A DNA stretch of 64,000 nucleotides from Raphanus sativus (taxonomy: Eukaryota; Streptophyta; Magnoliopsida; Brassicales; Brassicaceae): positions 22,605,043 through 22,669,042 of the forward strand of contig NC_079516.1 of the NCBI RefSeq assembly GCF_000801105.2. The letters run 5' to 3'. The translations under genes were made by a program, and so were the position numbers. A model generated the notes under the pieces. The model worked only from the letters and a program-made list of their open reading frames with translations. It was not told the DNA's origin and did no database searches. Of the stretch, positions 1 through 11,690 are shown piece after piece (within the stretch, counting starts at the first letter, position 1; every line of letters begins with the position of its first letter).

Positions 1-256
1 ATCTGAATTAATGCAGCTGAAAATTTTAGGTCCAAAATTATAATCTAAAACCATTATTTTTATATTTTCATTTTTAGTAAAAAAATTTACTGTTTTGAAT
101 TAATATCACATTCAAATTTGATATAGCTTCATTGATTTATATTTCCGTTAAATTTCAGTCATTTGAAGGATTAGTTTTTTTTTTCTTACTTCTAATTAAC
201 TTTAATATTTATTGTTTTTGTTAAACTTACAAAGGATGGGTTGTTTTGTTTCACAG

Positions 257-328
257 ACTGGAGGAACATTAGATTTCTGGTGGAGTGAGGCAGTCAATAT
301 TGTCCCGGTGATCCCACAAGAGACATAA
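257..328 (+). CDS. Terminal exon of an unidentified plus-strand gene (partial)
   Basis: A pyrimidine-rich tract ending in TTTCACAG is followed by 23 sense codons and TAA at 326-328. If the phase is 0 the peptide contains LDFWWSEAVNIVPVIPQET. Codon use looks normal for a plant exon and the acceptor fits the consensus. The rest of the gene would lie upstream of the window. I do not recognise the protein. A chance ORF behind an acceptor-like site is the main alternative. Confidence 0.3.
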   Translation, partial: TGGTLDFWWSEAVNIVPVIPQET

Positions 329-1668
329 TTGTTAAAATGATGTCAGCGTTCATTATAGAACACTCGATTAGTCAAAAATGAAAAAATGAGAACAGTTGAT
401 GATTAAGAGGGGTTCAAGTCATGGTTTAGTTGCAAATAGCTGCAATGGTCAAGTTCAAAAAAAGAAATGAATGCGCTGAACTGAATCTCAATCAATTAAG
501 ATCAATATGTAGAAATCACCAGTTCAGATAATGGTGACTATTTACATTAGACTTGTTTTTAATTTGAATACACTGATTTGAGAAGAACTTGATAAGTGCT
601 GTACATAGAGTATACACTCACGCAAATATTTGTTGTCTCCTCACTCCATTTCAGGATCTCTATAGCTAAATTGAGAGGTGCTGTTCGAGTACACGCTCTT
701 GCTCAAGAAACTTGAACTTAACTGGCATGTAATTGAGTGCAAGCTGACCCAAAGTGGAGTGACCACTGTTGAAACTTGAAACGGTAACGACTGACCACGT
801 GATAAAAGGTCCTGGAACTCAAATGACTTCAGAAGTGTTACATCCCTTCCGCCATATGGAAACTTTTTGAATTCTGAGAATGATAGATTCTTATCACATA
901 AGGTTTTCAATATGCTACTATATAAATAAAAAGAGAGTGGAATTTAAAACTGTAATAGGGAAAAATACTTATACCTTGGAGAAAGATTAAACTTGGGAAG
1001 CCTGACGATGGAACTATAGAGAACCTCTCAGACATTTAAAAGTTCAATTGCGATGAACCTTCAAATTAGCATATGCATTTGTGTGCTTAGAACTATATGA
1101 ATTCTGTTTTAAATGGCAACATAATCCATATATCTATTTATACCTGAGAGCAGATTTTTTTCCTCCAGACACCAAAGAGCACAGTGTGGTACTTATAAAA
1201 CAGGGAGCATATTCGATGGGTCTGACCTGTAGCGTAAGGCTTAATGATGATAACACTCAATGAAAACGTTAAGCTAGTCCCTCTCTTTTGGGGTAAACCA
1301 AAGTGATCATTCAGTTGAAACCTGCAGTGAGCATCAATTAGCCACCTGATCAAAAAGCATCAAATCTTAGCCACCTTATCATGGAAACAAAACAAACTAA
1401 TGCCACGATGGAAGCATAACAGATAGGTGGAACATGTATGGCGTATCTCCTCGATAATGGGAACATCTATTTCACAACACATGACTAAACAAAGGAAGGG
1501 TTGGGCAGTAGTTATTTTCACATACATGGGCACAAAGGTTCATATTGTAACCAGTAGCAGTTAAATAAAGCCCCAGACTAATATGGAACACTAATCAAAG
1601 GGCTTGAGTGGAAGCGATAATTGTACTCACGGATAAGGCAGATAATATATATGCTATTTCCATTTCTC
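329..1668. other. Stretch without a confident gene
   Basis: Moderately AT-rich DNA. A minus-strand 89-codon open frame (641-910) and shorter frames on both strands are present, but none shows a recognisable domain or a convincing splice context. It may include the 3' flank of the minus-strand gene that ends at 1669. Confidence 0.4.
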
Positions 1669-2899
1669 TCAGCTTCCTGAAGAGCTAGAATAAGCAACTT
1701 CTTTGGTGTCAGCATTTCTACCATCAGAGGAGGTCAACACAAAGGAGTTTAGATTAATCTAATCAGAGGAACATGGTAGAATCCTTTTCATACTTACCCG
1801 ATGAGCGATGATGTAAATATCTGAAGGGTAATCAATATAAAGCCAACCGTCAATCTAGAGATCATCGTAGTGGCGTTTTCCAGCAATATTCCGTTCTGCC
1901 TTGCCCGCGCTTTCTCTAGTAAATTAAAATAAATAGATTCAGGAAATATAAAAACTCACCTCTACTGTATTTATTTCTGAATTCCTGAATTACTCCAAAG
2001 CTTATTAGCAATGTGAATACATGTTTGTATAAGCAAAAGTACTGCACTACTGTACAACGAAAGCTTACAATATCTAAAAGGTTATTCATTGCTCTATCAC
2101 TCTTCTTTAATAAAAGAACATAAAATGAAATCAATAGATCATAAAACATAACAAATATAAATGTTACATTTACCTAATTAGAATGTCCAAATCACCTTAT
2201 ATGCCAATACATGATGCAAGTAAACATGTTGAGTCCAAGCACCGCGAGCACGAAGCCTAAGCATATGAGGTGGATCACAAAGATAGCTGACCCGAAGACG
2301 TCGTGCCAGTGACGGGACTCGCGGACGATGGTTCGGTTGGCATCTCCGATCTTTTGACTCCTCTGAAGAGACTACAAAATCATCAAAAAAAAAACACATT
2401 GGTTGCCACAAAACAGAGATAATAGGCTAATTTCTGATGACATGGAACAAAAGCTACAGAGAACTTTGGTTGATATTTGATTTCATTGACACATGGTCTA
2501 AGCAAGGGCTCTGGATCTTCTTAACAGTACAATGAAAACACTTTATACTGGTCAAACTCACAGAAAAGAGAGTTCTTTTTATAAAAAAGAAGTAATTTTG
2601 CAACTGAACCCGTGAACAACAAAATTTAAGTTAATAGGTCTTATAATGTGTGAAATAATATTAATACGTTGAGTTCAGGCAAGACTTAACTCAAGGAAAA
2701 AGACAAAGACTTTATGCAATGAAGTAGCGTAGAAAGCAAAGCCCAGAAAAGGGATTCTTCAATCATAGACAACTGATCAAATCAAAAGGGAAACAGATTT
2801 CCTCAGATCAAAGGGTGATAAAAAAGCGGGGAACCTGGTGGCTAGAGGAAAGGGAGGCGTAATCAGAGGAAGAGAGACGCTGTTGGTGGAGTAACTCAT
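1669..2899 (-). pseudogene. Possible small multi-exon membrane-protein gene or remnant (choline-transporter-like?)
   Basis: Several exon-like pieces lie in order on the minus strand. The first begins with an ATG at 2899 (MSYSTNSVSLPLITPPF...). The exon at about 2196-2371 has a polypyrimidine-TAG acceptor and an AAG|GTGATT donor; it encodes a basic stretch (SQKIGDANRTIVRES) followed by a hydrophobic segment (SAIFVIHLICLGFVLAVLGL) that looks like one membrane helix. The exon at about 1797-1913 has a GTAAGTATG donor and encodes a second hydrophobic stretch (SRLTVGFILITLQIF). A short last exon would end at the TGA at 1669-1671. The first exons recall the N-terminus of plant CTL/PNS1-type choline transporters, but the full transporter core is absent and the exon phases do not all fit. 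It is therefore a remnant, or my exon chain is incomplete. Confidence 0.3.
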
Positions 2900-4786
2900 G
2901 AAGAAGTAGGAGAAGAAGTTTCAGTGACTGGAATCCAGTTAATTGGGAGCATCCTTGAATACTATGAGAGAGAGAAGAGGGAGAATAGTTAAAGATGAGT
3001 TCAAGGTGAGGGATCTCACATATATTTATACCGAAATCACACCGTCCCTCAGATCTAAACAACGCTTTGAAGACAGATATTGGAGCTGTGAATCAATGGG
3101 ATTAAAGATAGCCATTAATCAGACAGTTTCACGTCGCAGGAAGAATCCCAAACGTCACCGCCTCCGTCGCACATAGAGAAGTGATGAACTCAAGACGGGC
3201 TCACGACATCTTAAGCCCGAACGGAGACCAAAATGAAAAGCCCATCACGCAGACCTTTAAGTGATACAGTGCGGTTTGGCGGAAATGGACACGTGTCGAC
3301 GCGTGGATAAACGAATTTCCAGCCTGTCTGTCAACGTGTCAACAGGAGGGAAAGAAACCTTCTTTTATAGTAATAGATTAGTAGACTATAATGGATTATT
3401 AATTTCAAAGTAAAATAATTTAAAAAAATCCTGCTTAAATGAATGAGTGTTACTTAATCTAAAAATGTAGTATGACTTTGGCTTCATATGGTTTATTTGA
3501 TAAAAGTTTGGATGATATGGTTTATTTGATAAAAGTTTTAATAAGATGTGTGTGTACTTAAATAATAATTTTTAGATTGTTATGTTATTTAACTAACTTT
3601 AGAAAACAAATTGTAAGTTGATTCATTTTCCACATTATCTAATCAACAGATTTAAAATAAAAAGGTACCAGCGCATTCAAAGACAAATATATAAGAAAAA
3701 AAATAGTTCAGAATTTACGTTTTGAATTTCATTTGTAATGTCAAGTATTTTTATCATACTTACTTTTATAATAAAAGTATAACAAACACTAAAAATGTGA
3801 AATAGTTACATTAATGAAAAATAAAAGCTTTTTATTAATTTATCAAACCTTTGATTTCTAATAAGAAGACCATAAACAATAGTAAAAATTGAAATTCTTT
3901 TTATTTTAGAGTAAATTGCATATTTTTACACGTATATAAAAATACAATATATCTTTTAATTGATCTTTACTGGCTTAATAAAGATTAATGTAGACAAAGA
4001 TAAGTTAATAACAACATCAATTACAATAATTGATGTTAAAATAAATATTATGTATAATTTATTACTAAGCGTCTCGAATTGATACCATTTTTTTGATACT
4101 ATATATGTGATGTAATATGATTTCTTTTTTAGTAGTGTAATACACATTGTTGTAAATGCAAACATAAAACACAAACTACAAAATCACATAAAAATAATAG
4201 CTTGGAACACAAGTAAAATATATATCGCAAGTAAAATATATACCGCCGGACCGGCCCTGGTTGCAAATAAAAGAGATAGGATAGATGCAACTTGATAGAT
4301 AGGAGTTTTTGATGTAACCTGATACAAAATTTTCCGACAAAAAGCATTTAGTATCTCGACATTTCTGGCTCGTAAACTTTTAAAAACTGTTTTATCATTT
4401 ACTCGTAATCTTGGATGTTGATCTCAATATGACGTATTTTGAACCCAACAATGATGTTGATAAGTTTCCAAAGAATATGCACACGAACAGAAGTTTAGCA
4501 TTTGTAGCTTTTCAAAATAATAAAATGCTTTTGTCGGAAAATTTTGTATATAACTAACATTGGTGAATTTGTAGCTTCTCAAAGTATAAAAATGCTTTTT
4601 GTCTGAAAATTTTATATAACTAAGATTGGCGAATGTGAGTAGTAAACCTATTGTACTACATTGGAATTGGTTGCGGCAGTGCTAACAAAACATCAATTGC
4701 GAGATTGGTTAGGAGTCCCAAAGGGATTTTTATTCTACGTTACATTAAACATTAGACAGTTGAATTTTGAAGTCTTCACAAGTCTT
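2900..4786. other. AT-rich intergenic DNA
   Basis: No supported gene. Near 3180-3360 the base composition is less AT-rich and includes ACGTGTC-type motifs, which could be promoter or 5' flank of the minus-strand gene before it. From 3400 the DNA is strongly AT-rich. A sequence related to AAAATGCTTTTTGTCGGAAAATTTTGTAT recurs near 4330, 4525 and 4590, so a small local repeat is present. Confidence 0.4.
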
Positions 4787-6283
4787 CTATAAGATGTTGT
4801 GTAAAATAAGTGACAACACCCTATAGACTTCATCCTTCTGTTTGTTGTTTTTGTCAGCATTGACAAAGACATAATCTTGGCCTCTAACTTCAATCCAACT
4901 ACATCCCGAGATACGCTTTAAACCCATTTCCTTAATCTTCCTCCGCATTTCCGAGACATTCTGCCACTTATCCACAGCAGAGTAAGCATTTGAAAGCATA
5001 ACGTACGACGAAACATCTCTAGGTTCCATCTCCAAGATCTTAGACGCTGCTAATACAGCCAGACGCTTGTTTGAGTGAATCTTGCATCCCCCAAGCAAAG
5101 CCTTCCAGAACCCGATTCCCGGATCAAGAGGCAGACTTTTAATAAGCTTCTCTGCTTCTTCGAAATGACCCGACCTAGAGAGCATATCCACCATACATGC
5201 ATAGTGCTCAGGTTGTAGCAGGTTTGGATTATCATAATCATTCACTGCTTTGTTGAAATATGAGTACCCTTCATGGATTAGGCCGGTGTGGTTACACGCA
5301 AATAACACTCCAAGGAGTGTCACACTGTTTGGTTTCAGGCTTGTGTCTTTGGTCATTTTCTCAAACATGGCTATAGCTTCTTCTCCTCTTCCGTTGTGCG
5401 CATAGCCCCATATCATAGAGTTCCAAGATACGATGTTCTTTTCTTGTTCACGGAGCTTGTTGAAAGCCAAAAGACTATCCTCCATGTTTCCACACTTGGA
5501 GTAAAAACTAATGAGAGAATTCCAAACAAAGACATTATATTGCTGCCCCAAGAACTTGATAGCGCAGGCGTGTATACTTTTACCAGAACCATGAGAAGCT
5601 ATATTGGATACGGCTGTTATAGTACAAGGGAAGGTGGATTCATTAGGCATCACAACACCTTCCCTTAACATATCCACAAAAGTACGCACAGCTTCTTCAT
5701 TCCGTCCCGTCTGGCTAAACCCACCAATTACTGCGTTCCAAGAAACAACACTTCTCTCCGGCATTGTTCTAAACAAGGAAAGGGCTTCCCCAAATTCATG
5801 CTTCTTTAGGTACCCACTTATCAAATTGGTAATAGAAACAACGTTTGGTTCTCTAGTATCATCAAAGCTTCTACGAGCATCCATCAAAGTGCTCAGCTTC
5901 ACATAACAGTTCAAAACCGCACTACCAACAAACACATTCGACGCGAGCCCCATCTTTAACGCAAAACCATGTAGCTGCTTGCCTAATTTGACATCTCTCG
6001 AAGATGTAGAGGACCCAATGACTGTGCCGAAGGTGAACTCGTTTGGTCTGATTCCCAGATACAGCAGCCTTTTGAAAGCGTGGTTTGCCTCTACATATCT
6101 GTTCTGCTTCACAAAGCGGCCAATCACTGCTGTACCAGAAACGACATTCAAGTCGGTAATTCCGTCGAACGCTTGGTGTGCATTGCATATAGACTGTTGT
6201 GATTTATCAACAAGAGCACTTGCCAAAGAGTGAGATTTCCTTGTCACGATTCGGGAGATATATAGTCTTTGAGATGAAACCAT
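4787..6283 (-). CDS. Pentatricopeptide repeat protein, PLS class, E-type, probably mitochondrial
   Basis: A single uninterrupted frame of 498 residues; plant PPR genes are usually intronless. Tandem PPR units are visible, for example NVVSITNLISGYLKKHEFGE, SVVSWNAVIGGFSQTGRNEE and NIVSWNSMIWGYAHNGRGEE, with alternating P, L and S spacing. The C-terminal part (GFWKALLGGCKIH through GCSWIEVRGQDYVFV) is the E/E+ region. No DYW domain follows. The first ~35 residues are basic and rich in Ser and Arg, as in organelle targeting peptides. PLS-class E proteins bind organellar RNA and mostly specify C-to-U editing sites, relying on a partner for the deaminase. From memory it resembles Arabidopsis At5g42450 (PCMP-E102). 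The frame is intact, so it is probably functional. Confidence 0.9.
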   Translation of the reverse strand: MVSSQRLYISRIVTRKSHSLASALVDKSQQSICNAHQAFDGITDLNVVSGTAVIGRFVKQNRYVEANHAFKRLLYLGIRPNEFTFGTVIGSSTSSRDVKLGKQLHGFALKMGLASNVFVGSAVLNCYVKLSTLMDARRSFDDTREPNVVSITNLISGYLKKHEFGEALSLFRTMPERSVVSWNAVIGGFSQTGRNEEAVRTFVDMLREGVVMPNESTFPCTITAVSNIASHGSGKSIHACAIKFLGQQYNVFVWNSLISFYSKCGNMEDSLLAFNKLREQEKNIVSWNSMIWGYAHNGRGEEAIAMFEKMTKDTSLKPNSVTLLGVLFACNHTGLIHEGYSYFNKAVNDYDNPNLLQPEHYACMVDMLSRSGHFEEAEKLIKSLPLDPGIGFWKALLGGCKIHSNKRLAVLAASKILEMEPRDVSSYVMLSNAYSAVDKWQNVSEMRRKIKEMGLKRISGCSWIEVRGQDYVFVNADKNNKQKDEVYRVLSLILHNIL

Positions 6284-7078
6284 ATATGCAGGCTGTCAAC
6301 TATCCTCCTGTCTTCCCCACGGAACAGAAAGAAGTAAACCAAACTGAAGAACCACACAACTCACTATAAGAGTTCAACTATCCTCCTGTCATTTATGTCG
6401 CAGGCATTAATCCTCTAATGGTTTGGTTTGGTTATTTTATAGAATTTGGTTTGGTTATTTTTATTTTCGGTTTGGCTCGGTTAGGGTAACAAAATTAAGA
6501 ACCAGCTATTCTAGAAAAATCAGATCCAATTTGTTTTCAGTTGGGTTCTTTTTCTAATAATCTGGGCAAAAATATCAGATAATTTCGAGTTTTCAAGTTA
6601 AATATTTAGTATTTTAGATTGTTCAGAAAAGAATAACGAATAATTCACATAATTTTAAATATATTTTGATAGTTCGATTTATAAATAGTATTTTTTTAGT
6701 TATTTAGAAACAAAATACAATTAAATTTCGTAGATCTATAAATTGAATTAAAAGTTTTTGAGTATCCATTCCGTTTTCTGTTTGGTTGGGTCCGTCCGGA
6801 TATTTATAAAATTTAATTCGATTTTAGTTTCGGTTGGGTTTTAGTTTCAGGTCTAAATGAATGTGTCCAATATGCTTACGTATACAGCTATACCTGTGCT
6901 AGTGCAATTGGTTTTCATTTTTGGTGGCCGTATCAGTTCGGTTCAGGAGAAATTTTATTTGCATTCGGTTTGGTTTCAATCTAGACTAAAAAGAAGTCAG
7001 AATCCAAGTCTCCTGTAAACCAGACATAAACGACTCAAGCAATGTTGTGTTCACCAACAAAGAAAAAAAACTCAAAAC
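6284..7078. other. Intergenic DNA with degenerate GGTTTGGTT/TTCGG sequence
   Basis: From about 6415 to 7000 the DNA consists of degenerate repeats of GGTTTGGTT, CGGTTTGGTTCGG and GGTTGGGTCC. The complementary type (CCGAACCCGCAAA...) recurs at about 9290-9370 and inside the Helitron at 29358-30572. It is probably old transposon-derived sequence. No gene seen. Confidence 0.5.
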
Positions 7079-8864
7079 TCAAACAATTTCGTGTAAGAGA
7101 CCAGAACTGAAACCATCAAAGGAGACATTATTCACGGTTGAAGGTCTAAATTCGAGAGGAACATTCCAATCATTCAGATTATCATCTGACCATTTCAAGT
7201 CAACATTCTCAACGCTGAACCCATTCACGTGTTCCATAGTGATCCCAGCTGTGGCGCTATGGTTCATTAGACCTTGACATCCCGGTCTATAATCCACAAG
7301 CCCTGAAGTGTAATTACTCCATCTTCTCAAAGTAATGTTCATGTTCTTGAACTTTATGTCCGTGAGTAATCCGTTCGGAGAGCCAGATAAAAAGACTCCG
7401 TTTTCAGAAACGATTGTTATGTTTACGAAAAGGAGACTCGAGATTGAGCCTTCCGTTGAAGATGAACTGCGCGGGCAAGTTGTTATATATATTGGTTCTG
7501 CTCTTCCCCACCAGGACGGATCGTAGTATCTTGTACTGATGTTCATGTTTGAAAATGTAATGCCATTCACATTTCCTGCAAAAAGTTCACTTACATGAGT
7601 AGTTTCCGAGAAATAACGCAGCCAGAGAAGGAAACTGTTTACCTCCATCACGTATTTGCATGCCAAGGCCTCTGTGAGATTCAAAAATGGTGATGTTATC
7701 AAAGACAAGACCTTTGAATTCAAACCAGCTCGCACTACCAAGTTTAATGGCGGAGGATTTGGTCCGGATCCAGCAGTCTGTAACGGTTAAGTTGTAAAGC
7801 GGAGCAGCATATGTCTTGGGACAGATTGCGTCATCTCCTGTGTCGATGTGACACCGAGTTATGAAAGTATTGTTTGAATCTTCTATGTCGATGCCATCGT
7901 TATTTGGTGTGTTGAAATCGCCAAAGATCGATACATCGTGGATTGAAGTGTTCTCGCACCTCACGATATGCAAACTGCAAAATCAAACAAGAGATCTACC
8001 TTTGCTAAGGGTTGTTGATATTGGCTAAACAATGAACAAGTAAAGATATTACTAAGAGGGCGAGGCTATGTAGGGAATGGATGGGGCAGCTGCCCACCAA
8101 TATGTATAGAATTTTAGTTATGTTCTTGATGAAAATTTGAATTTGTAAATGTATTACTAGTGTTTTATAGTTTTGTCCCGGGTAAAAACTATAGCTAGCT
8201 TTGCCTTTAAAAAAAAAAAATAACTATAGGTAGATCCGCCTATTATAACTAACCACCAATACGCAGGCTCACGCAGAGTGATGTTCCAGATTTGAACATT
8301 GGTGGAGTCAACGAATCCAACAAGCCTAGGTCTACACTCATCACCCAAACAAGCCCCGGTTTGATTCCAGCTCACCATCACGTTCTTCCTCTCATCGAAC
8401 CTCACCACGAATTTCGATCCCTGTCCGTCGATTGCTCCTCCGCCGGTGATTCCGACATCCGTCGCGTTGTTCGCCACCACCACGTACCACTCTGACGAAG
8501 TCTCCCCCGGATAATCTTCGATCCTCGGTCCACCGAGAAGTACGGCGTTCTCCGTCACATCGAGGAGGACGCCGGATCGGAGATGGAGCTTGGCGGTCAA
8601 ATAGGTGCCGGGAGGAAACGTGACGTGGCAGATGGAGGAAGATGAGATGTATTGATGATTGCAGGCGTTTATGGCGGACTGTATCGCGGAGGTGTCGTAG
8701 TGGATACCATCGCCGGTGGCGCCGAAATCGGTGACGGAGAGGACCAAGGAATCGCCGGGAAGTTGGATCTTCTCTGATGACGTGTACAAACGTGATTGGA
8801 CGACGGATAATGACAGGAACAAGGACAATAATATGCTTCGCATCAGTAGCGTGGAGGAGGCCAT
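7079..8864 (-). CDS. GH28 polygalacturonase-like (pectin-lyase fold) protein, three exons
   Basis: Exons on the minus strand: 8864-8254, 7974-7643 and 7575-7079. Junctions are GTG|GTTAG, TGCAG|TTTGC, GGAG|GTAAAC and TGCAG|GAAAT; the phases close to 479 codons plus stop. The protein starts with a secretion signal (MASSTLLMRSILLSLFLSLS), then SVTDFGATGDG, the usual N-terminal mark of plant GH28 proteins. Exon 2 carries NNDGIDIED and DTGDDAI, which match GH28 active-site motifs I and II. In place of the GHG and RIK motifs of active polygalacturonases it has ESHRGLG and SSAIKLG. This places it in the atypical plant clade usually annotated pectin-lyase-like. It would act in the cell wall on homogalacturonan or a related polymer; activity is uncertain because canonical residues differ. 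Many N-glycosylation sequons are present. The frame is intact. Confidence 0.9.
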
Positions 8865-9466
8865 TGCGAAATTTTGGGTCTTGTGATCTTATCCAATGAT
8901 GGACTTTATCACAAATAATAATAATAATATGATCTCACTAAAATAAAATAATAATCACAATTTCAACGTAATGAAGTAATAGAGAAAAAGAAAGCAAATA
9001 AAAAATGTTCAATCAATGAACAAAATAATATAAGTTAAGTTGTCCAAAATACTTGAAAATATATAAAAATAAAGTATATGTTTAAAATAGGTAAACGATA
9101 CTCAAAATAATTAAAATGTCTATTTATTTTATCTAAATATTTAAGTTAAATCAATTTTGATGTTAAGTGTATGCATTTTGGCAGAAATTATTCAAATTTA
9201 TATGTTATATCTTAATTTAAATTTTATATTTTTAGAAATTAAAAAGTATATATGAACTTTAATTTAAAAATAAATAAATGAGTTATTAGAATCTAAACCG
9301 AACCCGCAAATATCCGAATTGAACTGAATCCGCAAAGTTCCAAACTGAACTAAACCAAATCGAACCAAATGATACATGGATGCTCATTTTTAATCAAGTG
9401 TAAAAAAGTTATCGATAAAAATGAATATTGTTTATAATAGTTAAATACATCATAGTTGAGAAAAAC
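8865..9466. other. Intergenic DNA upstream of the GH28 gene
   Basis: AT-rich, with an ATAATAATAATAAT run near 8915-8935 just upstream of the GH28 start. From 9290 it is degenerate CCGAACCCGCAAATATCCGAA-type sequence that belongs with the Helitron end at 9498. No gene seen. Confidence 0.5.
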
Positions 9467-9498
9467 TCACCACACGCAAGGCGCTGATTATCATCTAG
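9467..9498 (+). mobile_element. Helitron 3' terminus (element body not delimited)
   Basis: The sequence ACGCAAGGCGCTGATTATCATCTAG followed by T matches the plant Helitron 3' end: a short hairpin about ten bases before CTRR, with insertion before T. The last part (GATTATCAYCTAGT) is shared with the better preserved end at 22461. I could not identify the matching 5' TC end. The hairpin is degenerate. Confidence 0.55.
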
Positions 9499-9499
9499 T

Positions 9500-10080
9500 A
9501 ATATATTACATTACAAGAGAAATGTCTAGTATGTAGAACCCAATACAAAACAATGAATACAATACACCCCTTCAGTAATCGTTGATTACCTTGTAGCCCA
9601 CCAGTCTGGTCTCAAATGATTTACCTCTTTAATAAATCGTATCACCTATATATTATTTGAGAAACATTTCAGAAATTTAGAACCCTACTTTTGTATTAAT
9701 TAAAAAAAGTCTCTCTCCTACGTGTCATTCAATTAGAATGTTTAATTGTCCTATGTGTCAAGCTTATGTTCAAATTGAAAAAATTGGAGGTTCATTACCT
9801 TATTTAACTTATAGTCGTGCGTCTCTAGAGAAATTAAAGGAGACTATATGATATCACATCGTTTGTATATAATTATTCATCGTCTAATTTTATCCTAAGT
9901 CAAGTGTGTTGTATCTTCATTATCAATCTTTATTTCATATTTATATAAACTTAAACTATCAATATAACAATCACGCCTATATTGACTAAAAGTGCATGAC
10001 CATTGAAAATAATAAGATGATGCATGCAGTTTCTTTATTTCAATGATCAAGAATTCGAAATGACAACTCTATGAGACATT
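9500..10080. other. Intergenic DNA before the first F-box-like locus
   Basis: AT-rich. The last part (about 9960-10110, ending in CTTTTTAAAGCTGCATAGTTCCC) aligns by eye with 20400-20470 upstream of the second F-box-like gene. The duplicated module therefore includes promoter sequence. No separate gene seen. Confidence 0.5.
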
Positions 10081-10232
10081 TTTTTAAAGCTGCATAGTTC
10101 CCATCACTTCTGTGTTTGATCCTTGCACAATTTTCTAATGTAAATAATTGTGTTTTCGTTTATATAACTTTCTCCTCCACTCTCTCATGCAAATACCTGA
10201 GAGAGATATTGAGAGAAAAATGCAGGGAAACA

Positions 10233-10827
10233 ATGTCATCGTATAATTCATTTAACAATTTTCCTTCCCACGAGAGCCAAGATGAATATGTCGACGAAAA
10301 TTCCTTGAACTCTGATCCCGCTGTCTATTTCCGAAACGTGAGTCTTGAATATTTTGTTGTGAATTCGATGGCCATGTTGAAGAATCATGCCAAGTTCAAG
10401 GCACTCTGTTTAGAGCATGGCAACGCGCAAGCACACTATATTGAAGGCTTCCTCAAATACTTCTTGCACCAAGAAAAACGAATCGGTCTGCGCCATCTAC
10501 GCCTGTCATCGATTGGGGGCAATTAGAAAGATACGTATCTCTACGGTATTTTACTGATAGCACGGGGTTACTATCCAAAAGAAAAAAAAATATTTGGATA
10601 AACTTCAGTGGAAGTTAGATATATCAACGAGTGATCATTGCTGGACCGTCATCAAGAATTCACTAATCGACATCCCGCGCATTATGAGGCCTGAGTACTA
10701 TGTAAATCTGATGAACATTAAGCCACAAGGCAATTGCAATCCGGATAACATGGTCAAATTATGCGATCATTGTTACTATTTCAAAAGGGTTAACCAATTT
10801 GTCCAATTCGCAAGAAACAAAGACTAG
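10233..10827 (+). pseudogene. F-box At2g35280-like C-terminal domain gene, broken
   Basis: Starts with an ATG at 10233 and reads through AHYIEGFLKYFLHQEKRIGLRHLR, then the frame ends in TAG (10525-10527). After a further one-base shift in an A-rich run near 10580 it continues as DKLQWKLDISTSDHCWTVIKNSL and ends with CDHCYYFKRVNQFVQFA. This is the SEL1-like C-terminal domain of the Brassicaceae F-box family At2g35280/At1g67623. No F-box precedes it. The homologue at 20659-21258 is intact across both lesions and has the same F-box-less N-terminus, so the missing F-box is ancestral to this pair. It heads a module followed by an RPA-like gene. Confidence 0.7.
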
Positions 10828-11190
10828 TGAGTAGAGAAGAGTTGTGTAATTTGTATTATCTACGTCGTTAGATGTTTCATTTTGTATTTGGAATGTTTGT
10901 CTTTTTATTTCGTCGTTTTAATCGAGTATGTGTAATCGAGTTCTGCATTTCTGTATGGATCTTATCAATGGAAAGGTGGCGCCTCTGTTATTTTTAAATA
11001 TATTTGGTTAAAATCTATTGTTTGATACATATACAAACGATGCGATCATTGTTCGTTTGGTTTGAGCGTATGTTAAACCGAATTATTATAGTTGACGATT
11101 TTGTTGGTTTACTAACTATGTAATGGTCATGCGAGAAGATGGGGAAAAATGTAATGCACAAGGCGAGGTTATTTCCATTTAGTGGAGGAA

Positions 11191-11600
11191 TTATAGATTT
11201 TACCTTGATACAGTTCGTGTAAGTATTTATTATGTGGCGACTCCATATAAAAATCGCTAAACTTATTCACCAAGGTAAAAAGTATAATATATATGACAAT
11301 TAAGGTATATTTTAATGACTGTACATATTAGAAATAGATAATATTTAATAATTGCATCAAACGAGAACAGGAAAACGTGATGCCCAAGTCGAGTTATAGA
11401 TTTATCCCGCATACAAGTCGTGTAAGCAATTGTTTTCGGGTAAGTCTATCTAAAATTGGAAAACTTATTGACCAAGGTAAAAGGTAAAATATTTATATGC
11501 AAATTAAGGTTAATTTTAATAAATGTTCATATTAGATTTAGGTAATATTTAATAAGTGTTCAGATCACATATTAGATTTAGGTAATATTTTAATGTCATA
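11191..11600 (+). repeat. Two-copy tandem repeat, period ~203 bp
   Basis: TTATAGATTT...CGTGTAAG at 11191 recurs at 11394. Both units continue with a shared order of ACTTATT-ACCAAGGTAAAA, CAATTAAGGT and CATATTAGA. The second unit has its own short internal repeat (ATTAGATTTAGGTAATATTT at about 11534 and 11571). It lies directly upstream of RPA-like gene 1. Confidence 0.65.
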
Positions 11601-11690
11601 TACTATCTATATAAAACGATCGTGAATAAGTTACGTGACCATTGCATTACAAATATGATACTAAGAAAAGCCAAACGTGCTTCACAGACA

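Noticed and set aside
5396..6233. Plus-strand frames inside the PPR gene
   Set aside because: They are shadows of the intact 498-codon minus-strand frame.
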